A stretch of DNA of 16,576 nt from Cloacimonetes bacterium UBA3900. Its GTDB lineage: Bacteria; Cloacimonadota; Cloacimonadia; Cloacimonadales; Cloacimonadaceae. The notes beneath the pieces were generated by a model, which had not been told where the DNA came from, made no database searches, and saw nothing but the letters and a program-made list of their open reading frames with translations. The translations under genes and the position numbers were made by a program. Positions 6,566-13,871 of this stretch are shown here, piece after piece. The stretch covers positions 238,829-255,404 of the forward strand of contig DGFM01000017.1 in assembly GCA_002391675.1 (NCBI GenBank), written 5' to 3'. Position 1 is the stretch's first letter. The number at the start of each line of letters is the position of its first letter.

Positions 6566-7250
6566 CCTGCTGCTGGGCTCCTGCACGCTGGTGGAGATAG
6601 CAGACAGCCCCCTGATTATTTGCCTCAATTTTGACGACGGCTACCACGATGTGTATCAAAACGCCCTGCCCATCCTGGATAAATATGGCATCAAAGCCAC
6701 CTGCTTTGTCAATTCCGGAACCGTGGGCAACAGCGGCGTCATGAGCTGGGATGAGCTGAGCGAACTGAAGGACTCTTATGGCTGGGAGATAGGAGCGCAC
6801 GGGTATAGCCACCCGAATCTCTCAGAATTGAGCCTGGAAGAGGCGAGTGCGGAGATAGAGCTCGACCTGCTGCTCCTGCGTGATAAAGGCTTTGATCCCA
6901 AGAGCTTTGCCCTGCCCTACGGCATCTGCCCGCAGGAATATCTCAGCCTCATCAAAGCCAGGTATCAAAACATCCGCAGCACCAACGACCTCGCCATGCA
7001 CAGACCCATAGACAGGCTGAATCTGAGCTACTTCCCCTATCATCACGGCTGGTCGGCCCAGATAATCAAAGATAGAATCCTGCAAGCAATGGCAGATAAG
7101 GAGGCCCTGCTCATTATCGGCTTCCACCAAGTGGGCTTTTCTGACAATTGGCAAGACTGCCCTCCCACCATCCTGGAGCAAATATGTGAGTTCATAGCTG
7201 AAAGAGGACTGAAAACCATGACCATCAAGGATGCGGTAAAAGAGTTTTAA
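6525..7250 (+). CDS. Lipoprotein polysaccharide deacetylase (NodB-like, CE4)
   Basis: The 241-residue protein begins with a lipoprotein signal ending in LLGSC (Cys20 as the lipidated residue), so it is anchored to a membrane facing the periplasm or surface. The NodB homology domain follows: NFDDG (35-39, catalytic base and ligand Asp37/Asp38), HGYSHP (92-97, metal ligands His92 and His96), FALPYG (128-133) and GFHQV (199-203, probable motif-5 His201). Family enzymes hydrolyse N-acetyl (or O-acetyl) groups from peptidoglycan, chitin-like or exopolysaccharide chains. The Arg often seen in motif 3 (RxPYG) is absent here, as in other 'FAYPYG' members. The ATG at 6525 was chosen for the signal peptide; it overlaps the upstream barrel gene by 41 bases. 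The pairing suggests a surface-polysaccharide module. Confidence 0.88.
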   Translation: MNSSFKLILLLAFSLLLGSCTLVEIADSPLIICLNFDDGYHDVYQNALPILDKYGIKATCFVNSGTVGNSGVMSWDELSELKDSYGWEIGAHGYSHPNLSELSLEEASAEIELDLLLLRDKGFDPKSFALPYGICPQEYLSLIKARYQNIRSTNDLAMHRPIDRLNLSYFPYHHGWSAQIIKDRILQAMADKEALLIIGFHQVGFSDNWQDCPPTILEQICEFIAERGLKTMTIKDAVKEF

Positions 7251-7267
7251 TAAACCCGCAATCCTCT

Positions 7268-7327
7268 ATCAGACCAACCCTTAATGGGTATATCGCCCGA
7301 GCGCATAAAAGATTTTACTTGTCTGAT
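7268..7327 (+). promoter_or_regulatory. Inverted repeat in the gap before the aminotransferase
   Basis: ATCAGAC (7268-7274) and GTCTGAT (7321-7327) are perfect inverted copies enclosing a small ACCC-TTAAT-GGGT hairpin (around 7278-7290). It could fold as a leader or act as a spaced operator. No strong sigma-70 promoter or terminator is found in 7251-7375. Confidence 0.35.
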
Positions 7328-7375
7328 TTGGGGCTTTGAAAAAGATTGTAAAAAAACATAACAAAGAGGAAAAAT

Positions 7376-8572
7376 ATGCAGTTATCAAAACGCGCCAGAG
7401 AAATTCAGGCATCTCCCATCCGCAAGCTGATGCCCCACGCCGTGGCAGCAAAGAAACGCGGAACCAAAGTCTATCACCTCAATATCGGCCAGCCGGATAT
7501 CCCCACACCTCAAGCCATGATCGACGTCTATCACAGCTTTTCAGACAAGGTGTTGGCCTACGGGCCCTCGCAGGGACTGGATGTGTATCGTGAAGGTTTG
7601 GTGAAATACTATCAGAAATACGACATCCCACTGAAAGAAGACCAGATAATCGTGACCATCGCGGGCAGCGAAGCGGTTACCTTTGCCATGTATGTGACCT
7701 GTGAAGTGGACGATGAGATCATCGTTCCGGAGCCTTTTTATACCAACTACAACGGCTTCGCCACCATGGCAGGCATCAATATCAAGCCCGTGCTCACCGT
7801 GGCGGAAGATGGCTTCCAGCTCCCTAAGGATGAAGTCATCGAAGCGGCAATCGGCCCCAAAACCCGTGCTATCATGATCTGCAACCCCGGCAACCCCACC
7901 GGAACGGTCTATTCCAAAGAGGACATCACCCGCCTCTGCAAGATCGCCAAAAAGCACAACCTGTTTGTGATCTCCGACGAAGTGTACCGTGAATTCACCT
8001 ACGACGGCGCCAAACACACCTCCATCCTTCAGATCGAGGGCATGGAAGACCTGGCTATCATGGTGGATAGCGTTTCCAAGCGTTACAGCGCCTGTGGAGC
8101 ACGCATCGGCTGCATAGTCTCCCGCAATGCTGAGCTGATGGCAGCTACGCTCAAGTTTGCCCAGGCAAGGCTCTGCCCTCCCACCGTGGATCAATTGGCT
8201 GCCAATGCCTGTGTAGATCTTGGAGATGAATTCTTTGGGCCCCTGATTTCTGAATATAAGAAGCGCAGAGACCTGGTCTTTGCAGAGCTTCAGAAGATAC
8301 CCGGAATCGTGTGCGTGAAACCGCAAGGTGCCTTCTACATCGTGGCCAAACTGCCCATAGAGAACGCCGAGGACTTTGTGATCTGGCTGCTGGACAACTT
8401 CCAGATCGACAACGAAACCGTGATGGCAGCGCCTGCTGAAGGCTTTTATTCCACACCCGGGCAGGGACGCAACGAGCTGCGCCTCGCCTACATACTCAAC
8501 GAAGAAGACTTAACCAAAGCCATGCACATCTTCAGACAGGGCTTTGAAGAATACAAAAAGACTCACAAATAA
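7376..8572 (+). CDS. PLP-dependent aminotransferase, class I/II (aspartate aminotransferase-like)
   Basis: This gene encodes a 398-residue cytosolic fold-type I aminotransferase that would move an amino group between an amino acid and a 2-oxoacid using pyridoxal phosphate. Landmarks are NIGQPD (36-41), AGSEA (96-100), the PLP-binding NPGNPTG (170-176, Asn170), SDEVYREF (200-207, Asp201 and Tyr204), the Schiff-base Lys235 in SVSKRYSACGARIG, and the substrate-carboxylate Arg369 in ELRLAY. Nothing is missing. Substrate range (Asp, Ala, aromatic or branched) cannot be read from sequence alone. The start has GAGGA (7366-7370) five bases upstream. The permease genes begin 32 bases after the stop, so cotranscription is likely, although the pairing is not a standard pathway cluster. 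An M42 peptidase is also in the window, which fits amino-acid catabolism. Confidence 0.92.
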   Translation: MQLSKRAREIQASPIRKLMPHAVAAKKRGTKVYHLNIGQPDIPTPQAMIDVYHSFSDKVLAYGPSQGLDVYREGLVKYYQKYDIPLKEDQIIVTIAGSEAVTFAMYVTCEVDDEIIVPEPFYTNYNGFATMAGINIKPVLTVAEDGFQLPKDEVIEAAIGPKTRAIMICNPGNPTGTVYSKEDITRLCKIAKKHNLFVISDEVYREFTYDGAKHTSILQIEGMEDLAIMVDSVSKRYSACGARIGCIVSRNAELMAATLKFAQARLCPPTVDQLAANACVDLGDEFFGPLISEYKKRRDLVFAELQKIPGIVCVKPQGAFYIVAKLPIENAEDFVIWLLDNFQIDNETVMAAPAEGFYSTPGQGRNELRLAYILNEEDLTKAMHIFRQGFEEYKKTHK

Positions 8573-8604
8573 AACTCTAATAACTCTATCAGAATGGCGG
8601 TATT

Positions 8605-9528
8605 ATGAAAACACAATGGAAGATTTCCCCCTATCTGTACATCTTACCAGCCTTTGTGCTGTTGTTTCTCTTTAGGATGATCCCCGTGGCCATGAGCTTG
8701 GTGATTGGCTTCTTTGAATGGGGAATCACCGGTAGCGGCACCTTCATTGGTCTCAAAAACTATATCGCCATGTTCAAAGACGAGGTGTTTTGGAAGTCGC
8801 TTTCAAACACCGTGTGGTTTGTGTTGATGGTGGTTCCTACCAGCATCCTCCTACCCTTGTTCTTTGCCAACTTGCTCAACCAGATCACCAAGCTGAAGAG
8901 CCTCTTCCGCATGATGTACTTCCTGCCTTATGTGACCTCGCTCGTGGCGGTTTCCATCGTGTGGAAGATCATCTTTTCAGAGCAAGCAGGCCTCGCCAAC
9001 CATTTCCTGAGCCTCTTCGGTGCTGCTCCATTGGGCTGGCTTTCCGAGAGCACCGGCATCTTCAAGCTGATCTTTGGAAGTGGCTGGCCGGATTGGGCAG
9101 GAGGCCCCTCCCTGGCTCTGTGTTCCATAGCCATCATGACTGCATGGAAGAGCCTGGGCTACAACACTATCCTCTACCTGGCGGGCTTGCAAAACATCTC
9201 CAAGGACTACTATGAAGCGGCAGACATCGATGGAGCAAGCAAGTTAAGACAGTTTTGGAACATTACCTTGCCCCTGGTCTCCTCCACCACCTTTTATGTG
9301 TTGATAATGACCACCATCAGCAGCTTCCAGGCCTTCTCCCAGGTGTATCTGATGACCGACAAGGGCGGCCCGCTCAACAGCACCAAACTCATCGTCTATT
9401 ACATCTATGAGCGCGGCTTCGATGCCCTGGATATGGGCTATGCCAGTGCCGTGGCGCTCTTCCTGTTTGTGATCCTGCTCATTCTCACCCTCATTCAGAT
9501 GCGTGGTGAGAAGAAAGTATTCTATTGA
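8605..9528 (+). CDS. ABC sugar-type permease, MalF/UgpA-like
   Basis: This 307-residue inner-membrane protein belongs to the binding-protein-dependent transport permease family for carbohydrates (CUT1 type). About six membrane segments are visible: residues 10-35, 68-90, 104-125, 168-185, 228-245 and 281-298. The cytoplasmic EAA loop that contacts the ATPase, YYEAADIDGASKLRQFWNITLP (202-223), is intact with its G-x(9)-LP spacing. The site GGCGG four bases before the ATG is a weak ribosome binding site. It pairs with the next gene, 12 bases downstream, to form the heterodimeric channel. The substrate is not predictable. Neither the solute-binding lipoprotein nor the ATP-binding subunit is encoded in this window. 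Confidence 0.92.
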   Translation: MKTQWKISPYLYILPAFVLLFLFRMIPVAMSLVIGFFEWGITGSGTFIGLKNYIAMFKDEVFWKSLSNTVWFVLMVVPTSILLPLFFANLLNQITKLKSLFRMMYFLPYVTSLVAVSIVWKIIFSEQAGLANHFLSLFGAAPLGWLSESTGIFKLIFGSGWPDWAGGPSLALCSIAIMTAWKSLGYNTILYLAGLQNISKDYYEAADIDGASKLRQFWNITLPLVSSTTFYVLIMTTISSFQAFSQVYLMTDKGGPLNSTKLIVYYIYERGFDALDMGYASAVALFLFVILLILTLIQMRGEKKVFY

Positions 9529-9540
9529 TGGAGGCTTGAA

Positions 9541-10527
9541 ATGAAAGATAAAATACGTCTTGCGATCATCTACATACTGCTTGCCGTCTTCGGTCTTTTC
9601 ATGATCGTGCCTTTTGTCTGGATGATTTCCACCTCGCTGATGACGCAGAGTGAATTCAACAAGCAAGAAGCCGTGTTTATTCCCAAAGAGGAATACCATG
9701 TTTGGAACACTGACGGCGGTCAGCGCAGGATTCTCGTGGTGCAGGCAGAGGCAGACAGCAGCGTGATCCACGTGCTCGATAAGGACCTCAAGATCGAGCA
9801 GGAATACATCAAAGTCCCCTCCAACCAGATAGAGAAGATAGTGAAAAAACCAAGCTTGCACTGGGACAACTATAAGAAAGCATTCAACAAAGTGCCTTTC
9901 GCCCTCTATTTCAAAAACACCATCTTTGTATCTGTCGCCACCCTGATAGGTGCGATGATCACCTCATTCCTGGCCGCCTATGCTTTTGCCAGGATGGAGT
10001 TTAAGGGCAAGAAGTTTATCTTCATGCTCTTCCTGAGTATGATGATGGTGCCGGCACCCATCTACCTGATCTCGTCTTACATGATGCTGGACAAGTTCAA
10101 TTGGCTGGACACCTACCAGGCGCTCATCATCCCCTGGTGTGTAAACGTCTTCACCATCTTCATGTTCAGGCAGCACTTCCGCTCGCTTCCCAGAGAGCTC
10201 TTTGATGCCGCCATGATAGACGGCGCCAGCACTTTTGGCATCCTTTGGCGCATAGTGTTGCCGCTCTCCAAGCCCATCATCGCCACCGCAAGTATCTTTG
10301 CCCTCATCAGCTCCTGGAACAGCTTTATGTGGCCACTGGTGATGACTAACCGGCCGGAGCTGCGCGTCTTGCAGGTGGGCTTGAGCTACTTCAACCAGGA
10401 AGCATCCACCCAAACCACACTCTTGATGGCAGCTTCCACCTTCAGCATCATGCCCATCCTCATCCTCTTCTTCCTGGCCCAGAAGCAGATTATTGCCAGC
10501 ACCGCCAGAACAGGTATGAAAGACTGA
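9541..10527 (+). CDS. ABC sugar-type permease, MalG/UgpE-like, with an extra N-terminal insert
   Basis: This 328-residue partner permease begins with a membrane segment (8-30) and the usual ISTSLMTQSEF. From about residue 42 to 104 it carries extra soluble sequence (PKEEYHVWNTDGG...VLDKDLKIEQEYI...). The family pattern resumes at SLHWDNYKKAF, followed by membrane segments near 126-150, 158-180, 193-209, 245-268 and 299-315. The EAA loop FDAAMIDGASTFGILWRIVLP (221-241) is intact. Typical MalG-like proteins are near 275-300 residues, so the insert (about 60 residues, probably in the first periplasmic loop and beta-rich) is notable. GGAGG (9530-9534) lies six bases before the ATG. It might contact the missing binding protein; that is inference. 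Confidence 0.92.
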   Translation: MKDKIRLAIIYILLAVFGLFMIVPFVWMISTSLMTQSEFNKQEAVFIPKEEYHVWNTDGGQRRILVVQAEADSSVIHVLDKDLKIEQEYIKVPSNQIEKIVKKPSLHWDNYKKAFNKVPFALYFKNTIFVSVATLIGAMITSFLAAYAFARMEFKGKKFIFMLFLSMMMVPAPIYLISSYMMLDKFNWLDTYQALIIPWCVNVFTIFMFRQHFRSLPRELFDAAMIDGASTFGILWRIVLPLSKPIIATASIFALISSWNSFMWPLVMTNRPELRVLQVGLSYFNQEASTQTTLLMAASTFSIMPILILFFLAQKQIIASTARTGMKD

Positions 10528-10554
10528 TATGACCCTTTACGACGACACATTTGC

Positions 10555-10573
10555 AGCCAACAACTGTTTGGCT
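10555..10573 (+). other. Short hairpin between the permease and DUF2723 genes
   Basis: AGCCAA (10555-10560) pairs with TTGGCT (10568-10573) around seven bases. No T-run follows, so it is not a normal terminator. The 76-base gap otherwise holds only the GGAG ribosome binding site (10593-10596) of the next gene, so readthrough from the permeases is possible. Confidence 0.45.
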
Positions 10574-10603
10574 CGCCAATAGATATTATTATGGAGTTAT
10601 GAT

Positions 10604-13321
10604 ATGAATACCACCAGATCTGCTGCCCGCACTGCAAAAGGCAAGCAGCAAAGAAGAGATAAACAGGGCAAATACAGAAAGCCCGAGAGACAAGCAGAAT
10701 TTGACGCAGCAGTCCTGAAGCCGCAGGTTTTGGTAGACCCCAAGACCAATACCATTGTTGCCTGGATCGTGTTTGCCGTCACCTTGTTTGTCTATTTTCT
10801 CACCACGGCGCGTTCCCTTTCCTTTTGGGACAGCGGCGAGTTTGCCACCTGTATCAGCACCTTGGGTGTACCACATCCTCCCGGCGCCGCCTTTTACATT
10901 GTTTTTGGCCGTGCCTTGGTCAGCCTGTTTGGCGGCATCATTCACCACGCCTTCATCGCCTCTTTCCTATCCGGCATCTTCTCAGCTTTTGCCGTGATGT
11001 TTACCTATCTGATCACGGTTCAGCTGGTGAGTATGCTCAAGGTTGAGGACTGGCACGCCATCTTTGCCGGCTGCATGGCTGCTTTTTTGACGGCCTTTTC
11101 CTTCACATTCTGGATGAACGCCATTGAGGCGGAGGTCTATTCCGGCCTGGTGTTCTTTGTCAATCTCATCATCTGGCTCACGCTGCGCTGGGTGCAGCAT
11201 TCCGAGGACATGAACAGGCAAAATGAGCTCCTGCTCATCGTCTACCTCTTTTTCCTTGGCTTCTGCGTACACCAAACCGCCCTGCAGATCGCACCCGCCA
11301 TCCTCTTCATCGTGGTCTATCCCCTCTTCAGGGAAGGCACCAACAAGAGCTCCTTCTGGCCCAAAGTCATAGGCTACACCTTTGCCATCATCATTGGCTA
11401 CGTGATCTTTGGCGCCATCGGCCATGAATTGATGATAGACGACTTTGACAAATGGGGCTTTGCGCTCGTGGTACTCCTCCTCCTCTGGATTGAGCTCAGA
11501 GATGTGTTTGACAAGCGCCTCTGGTTTTTGGCCGTAGTTTTGGTGCTCCTGGGCATCTCCAGCCATCTTTATATCCCCGTGCGTGCTGCGCAGCGTCCTT
11601 TCATCAACGAAGGCCACCCCAGCACTTGGAAGATGTTTACAGACTACGTCTTGCGCAAGCAATATGGAGAAACCTCCTTCTTTGTGCGCCGCGCCTCATT
11701 TTTCAGCGAGCAGATGGGCTATCATTTCCTCAGATACCTCTGGGATCAATGGCTCAACAGCAGCATCATGTCCGGCTGGCTCAAGGTTCCCGGCAATCTC
11801 ATCAAGGCCATCTCAGCCATCATCACCGGTGGTCTGGGCATCCTTGGTGCTGTATTCCAGGCACGCAGAAATAAACACAGCTTTTTCTACCTCCTCTCGC
11901 TGGTGTTTTGCACCACTATTTTGATGGTATTTGTGATCAACCTCTCCAATGCCGAAGTGCGTGACAGAGACTACTTCTTCGTGGTGGGCTACAATATGCT
12001 GGCCATCTGGATAGGCATCGGTGCGATGGCCCTCGTTACCTTAGCCAAGGACAAATCTGTACAGATCGCACTGATGGTCGTCCTGGGCCTCTTCCCCATC
12101 GTCAATATGGCCTCTCAATACAGGGTGCACGACCGCAGCAGAGAGTTTATCGCCCTGGATTATGGCCTGAACTTCCTCAACTCCCTGGAAGAAAACGCCA
12201 TCATCTTCACCAATGGAGACAACGACACCTTCCCCATCTGGTATGCACAGGCAGTGGAAGACCCCTACGCCCATGAAAACATCTATCCCGCCAAGGACGT
12301 ATATCCTGATGAGCAGACGAAGGCCGCCATCGCCGAAGCTATGGCCTTCAAAAACAAGGAACTGAGGGGTGTCCGCAAGGACGTCACCGTGGCCAACCTC
12401 TCGCTGCTCAATACCGCCTGGTATATCAGGCAATTGCAAGACCGCGAAGGCGTGATCATCAACTTCACAGAGGATGAATTGGACAACCTGCTCTCCTTGC
12501 AGCCTCCGCGCGAGCTCAACGTCGGAAGCGGCGAGATGAGCTTTAGCCTACAGCTGGATGAAAGCCCGGCCTGGCGTCCAAACGAACGCTTCTACCGCAT
12601 TTCAGACCTTGCAGTGATGCAGATCATCAAGGACAACTTCGGCAAGCGCCCCATCTACTTTGCCGTCACCTGCGAAAGCATGATCGGCTTTGAAGACTAC
12701 GTGCGCGCCGAGGGTATGGTCAACAGACTGGTTCACACCAAATCCGGTGTGGATGAGCAGGTAGACATCGCCCGCCTCACCAAAAACATAGACAAGGTCT
12801 ACAAATACCGCTCCATCCACGACGACAGAGTCTACAAGGATGACAACATGATCCGCCTGGTGATGAACTACGCCGCCGCGTTCTCCAAGGCTGCATCTCA
12901 CTTTGCCGTCAACAACCAGCCCCAAAAAGCCTGGCAATATGCCGAAAGAGCAAGGTCTTTCAAGGTTGACGAACTGAGGATGATAGACTTTTACGTGCGC
13001 TACTATGCCAACACGCGCAAGATCGATGAGTTTGATCAATACCTGGAGCGCAACCTCTATCACCGTGTTGACGGCGCAGGCATCATGCTCAAATACGTGT
13101 TGCAGTATCTGGAAGAATACGATCCCCAGCTCGCTCTGAGCTACTATGAGAAGGCGCTGATGCACTTCCCGCAGGAAGACATAGTCGCCCGCTTTGCCGT
13201 TTTCTTTGCCGATGAAAGGCAGATGGAAGCCCAGGTTGCAGACCTGCTGGAGCGTTACCAGACCACGCTCTCTTATTCTGTTGATCCGTTCATACAGTTT
13301 TTGCGTCAACCTCAAGAATAA
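10604..13321 (+). CDS. DUF2723 / GT117 family membrane glycosyltransferase-like protein
   Basis: This 905-residue protein has three parts. A basic, soluble N-terminus (1-48) comes first. A multi-pass GT-C-like membrane domain (about 50-480) follows and carries the hallmark SFWDSGEFATCISTLG and PHPPGAAFY (73-98), with conserved acidic Asp76/Glu79 early in the first outside loop. A soluble C-terminal part then shows IIFTNGDNDTFPIWY (around 534-548) and VANLSLLNTAWYI, both typical of DUF2723 proteins, and ends in a helical, TPR-like stretch (about 760-900). The family is classed as protein O-mannosyltransferase-like (GT117) and is common in the FCB group; the acceptor and donor are not known here. 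The start has GGAG seven bases before the ATG. A perfect terminator follows. Confidence 0.92.
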   Translation: MNTTRSAARTAKGKQQRRDKQGKYRKPERQAEFDAAVLKPQVLVDPKTNTIVAWIVFAVTLFVYFLTTARSLSFWDSGEFATCISTLGVPHPPGAAFYIVFGRALVSLFGGIIHHAFIASFLSGIFSAFAVMFTYLITVQLVSMLKVEDWHAIFAGCMAAFLTAFSFTFWMNAIEAEVYSGLVFFVNLIIWLTLRWVQHSEDMNRQNELLLIVYLFFLGFCVHQTALQIAPAILFIVVYPLFREGTNKSSFWPKVIGYTFAIIIGYVIFGAIGHELMIDDFDKWGFALVVLLLLWIELRDVFDKRLWFLAVVLVLLGISSHLYIPVRAAQRPFINEGHPSTWKMFTDYVLRKQYGETSFFVRRASFFSEQMGYHFLRYLWDQWLNSSIMSGWLKVPGNLIKAISAIITGGLGILGAVFQARRNKHSFFYLLSLVFCTTILMVFVINLSNAEVRDRDYFFVVGYNMLAIWIGIGAMALVTLAKDKSVQIALMVVLGLFPIVNMASQYRVHDRSREFIALDYGLNFLNSLEENAIIFTNGDNDTFPIWYAQAVEDPYAHENIYPAKDVYPDEQTKAAIAEAMAFKNKELRGVRKDVTVANLSLLNTAWYIRQLQDREGVIINFTEDELDNLLSLQPPRELNVGSGEMSFSLQLDESPAWRPNERFYRISDLAVMQIIKDNFGKRPIYFAVTCESMIGFEDYVRAEGMVNRLVHTKSGVDEQVDIARLTKNIDKVYKYRSIHDDRVYKDDNMIRLVMNYAAAFSKAASHFAVNNQPQKAWQYAERARSFKVDELRMIDFYVRYYANTRKIDEFDQYLERNLYHRVDGAGIMLKYVLQYLEEYDPQLALSYYEKALMHFPQEDIVARFAVFFADERQMEAQVADLLERYQTTLSYSVDPFIQFLRQPQE

Positions 13322-13342
13322 TACAACCTATATACAAGCGAC

Positions 13343-13377
13343 AAGCGTCCTCTCCAATCTGTTGAGGACGCTTTTTT
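13343..13377 (+). terminator. Rho-independent terminator after the DUF2723 gene
   Basis: AAGCGTCCTC (13343-13352) and GAGGACGCTT (13364-13373) form a perfect 10-bp stem with an 11-base loop, running directly into six T residues (13372-13377). It separates the permease/DUF2723 region from the hydrogenase genes. Confidence 0.96.
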
Positions 13378-13410
13378 ATATCCGCCTCAAAAGCGCATCC
13401 CAAGCCCAAG

Positions 13411-13453
13411 TTTGGCAAGAGCGATAATTGAGTCAAAGATTTTGCTTGCCAAA
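13411..13453. promoter_or_regulatory. Three-part palindrome upstream of the hydrogenase genes
   Basis: TTTGGCAAG (13411-13419) and CTTGCCAAA (13445-13453) are perfect 9-base inverted arms. Midway between them lies the palindrome TTGAGTCAA (13428-13436). The arms and the core share exactly the same centre, base 13432, with eight-base spacers on both sides. This geometry suits a multimeric DNA-binding regulator. Related TTGA(C/G)TCAA boxes, with CTTGCCAAA at a similar distance in one case, occur in the terminal repeats. It lies 157 bases before the TM1266-like gene. Confidence 0.6.
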
Positions 13454-13609
13454 TATGCCCTCCCGCTTAAGTTGTATCATAAATACTCAACCTGAGATGA
13501 GGGATACGTTCCGGCATCAAGGGTGACTGCTCCTGCACACGCATCAGAGCCACCTTTCCAAATGTCCAATGTATCTCCCCTTAGTAACAAAGAAAGGAGA
13601 ACTGTATCA
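13454..13609 (+). promoter_or_regulatory. Promoter/leader region of the TM1266-hydG unit
   Basis: TATCAT (13475-13480) is a possible -10 element just downstream of the palindrome, without a good -35. That would fit a promoter needing an activator, but the evidence is thin. A leader of about 120 bases follows, with two direct GCATCA copies and a possible AAGGGTG/CACCTTT stem (around 13520-13560, one G-T pair). I do not recognise a known riboswitch. AAGGAG (13594-13599) is the ribosome binding site. Confidence 0.35.
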
Positions 13610-13858
13610 ATGGACCTCAAACGTCATGTTGTCACAATCGTGGTGGAAGACACCCAACAGGCATTCCACCCTGTCAACGAGCTGTTACACAGCTATGCAC
13701 CCCATGTCCTTTTAAGAGTGGGTTATCCCATGCGGGACAAGGGAGTTTCCGTAATCTTCCTGATCATGGATCTAACCATCGAAGAAATGGGCGCCTTTTC
13801 CGGCAAACTCGGCCAGATCAATTGCGTCAAAGTAAAGACGATCACCCTCAATATCTAA
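13610..13858 (+). CDS. TM1266-family protein, putative iron-only hydrogenase system regulator
   Basis: This 82-residue protein matches the small ferredoxin-like fold family named after Thermotoga TM1266, which sits beside [FeFe]-hydrogenase maturation genes in many anaerobes. Visible family features are VVTIVVEDTQQAFHPVNELLHSY (6-28), VLLRVGYPMRDKGVSVIFLIMD and the closing GAFSGKLGQINCVKVKT. The fold resembles ACT/NikR C-terminal regulatory domains, with no DNA-binding segment, so 'regulator' is a family name rather than a shown function. The ATG at 13610 is placed by AAGGAG ten bases upstream and by family length; a GTG at 13523 would add 29 unrelated residues. Its stop overlaps the hydG ribosome binding site, so the two are coupled. 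Confidence 0.88.
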   Translation: MDLKRHVVTIVVEDTQQAFHPVNELLHSYAPHVLLRVGYPMRDKGVSVIFLIMDLTIEEMGAFSGKLGQINCVKVKTITLNI

Positions 13859-13871
13859 GGAGTTTGCGAAA

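Noticed and set aside
7264..7273. The word CTCTATCAGA, repeated at 8584-8593 before the permease genes
   Set aside because: Two copies of a 10-base word with different surroundings are weak evidence for a shared site.
10529..10582. Seventeen-codon frame just after the MalG-like stop (MTLYDDTFAANNCLARQ)
   Set aside because: No ribosome binding site and no recognisable similarity; too short to support.
13495..13609. A riboswitch in the TM1266-hydG leader
   Set aside because: I could not match the core of any known class, and the stems are short and interrupted.
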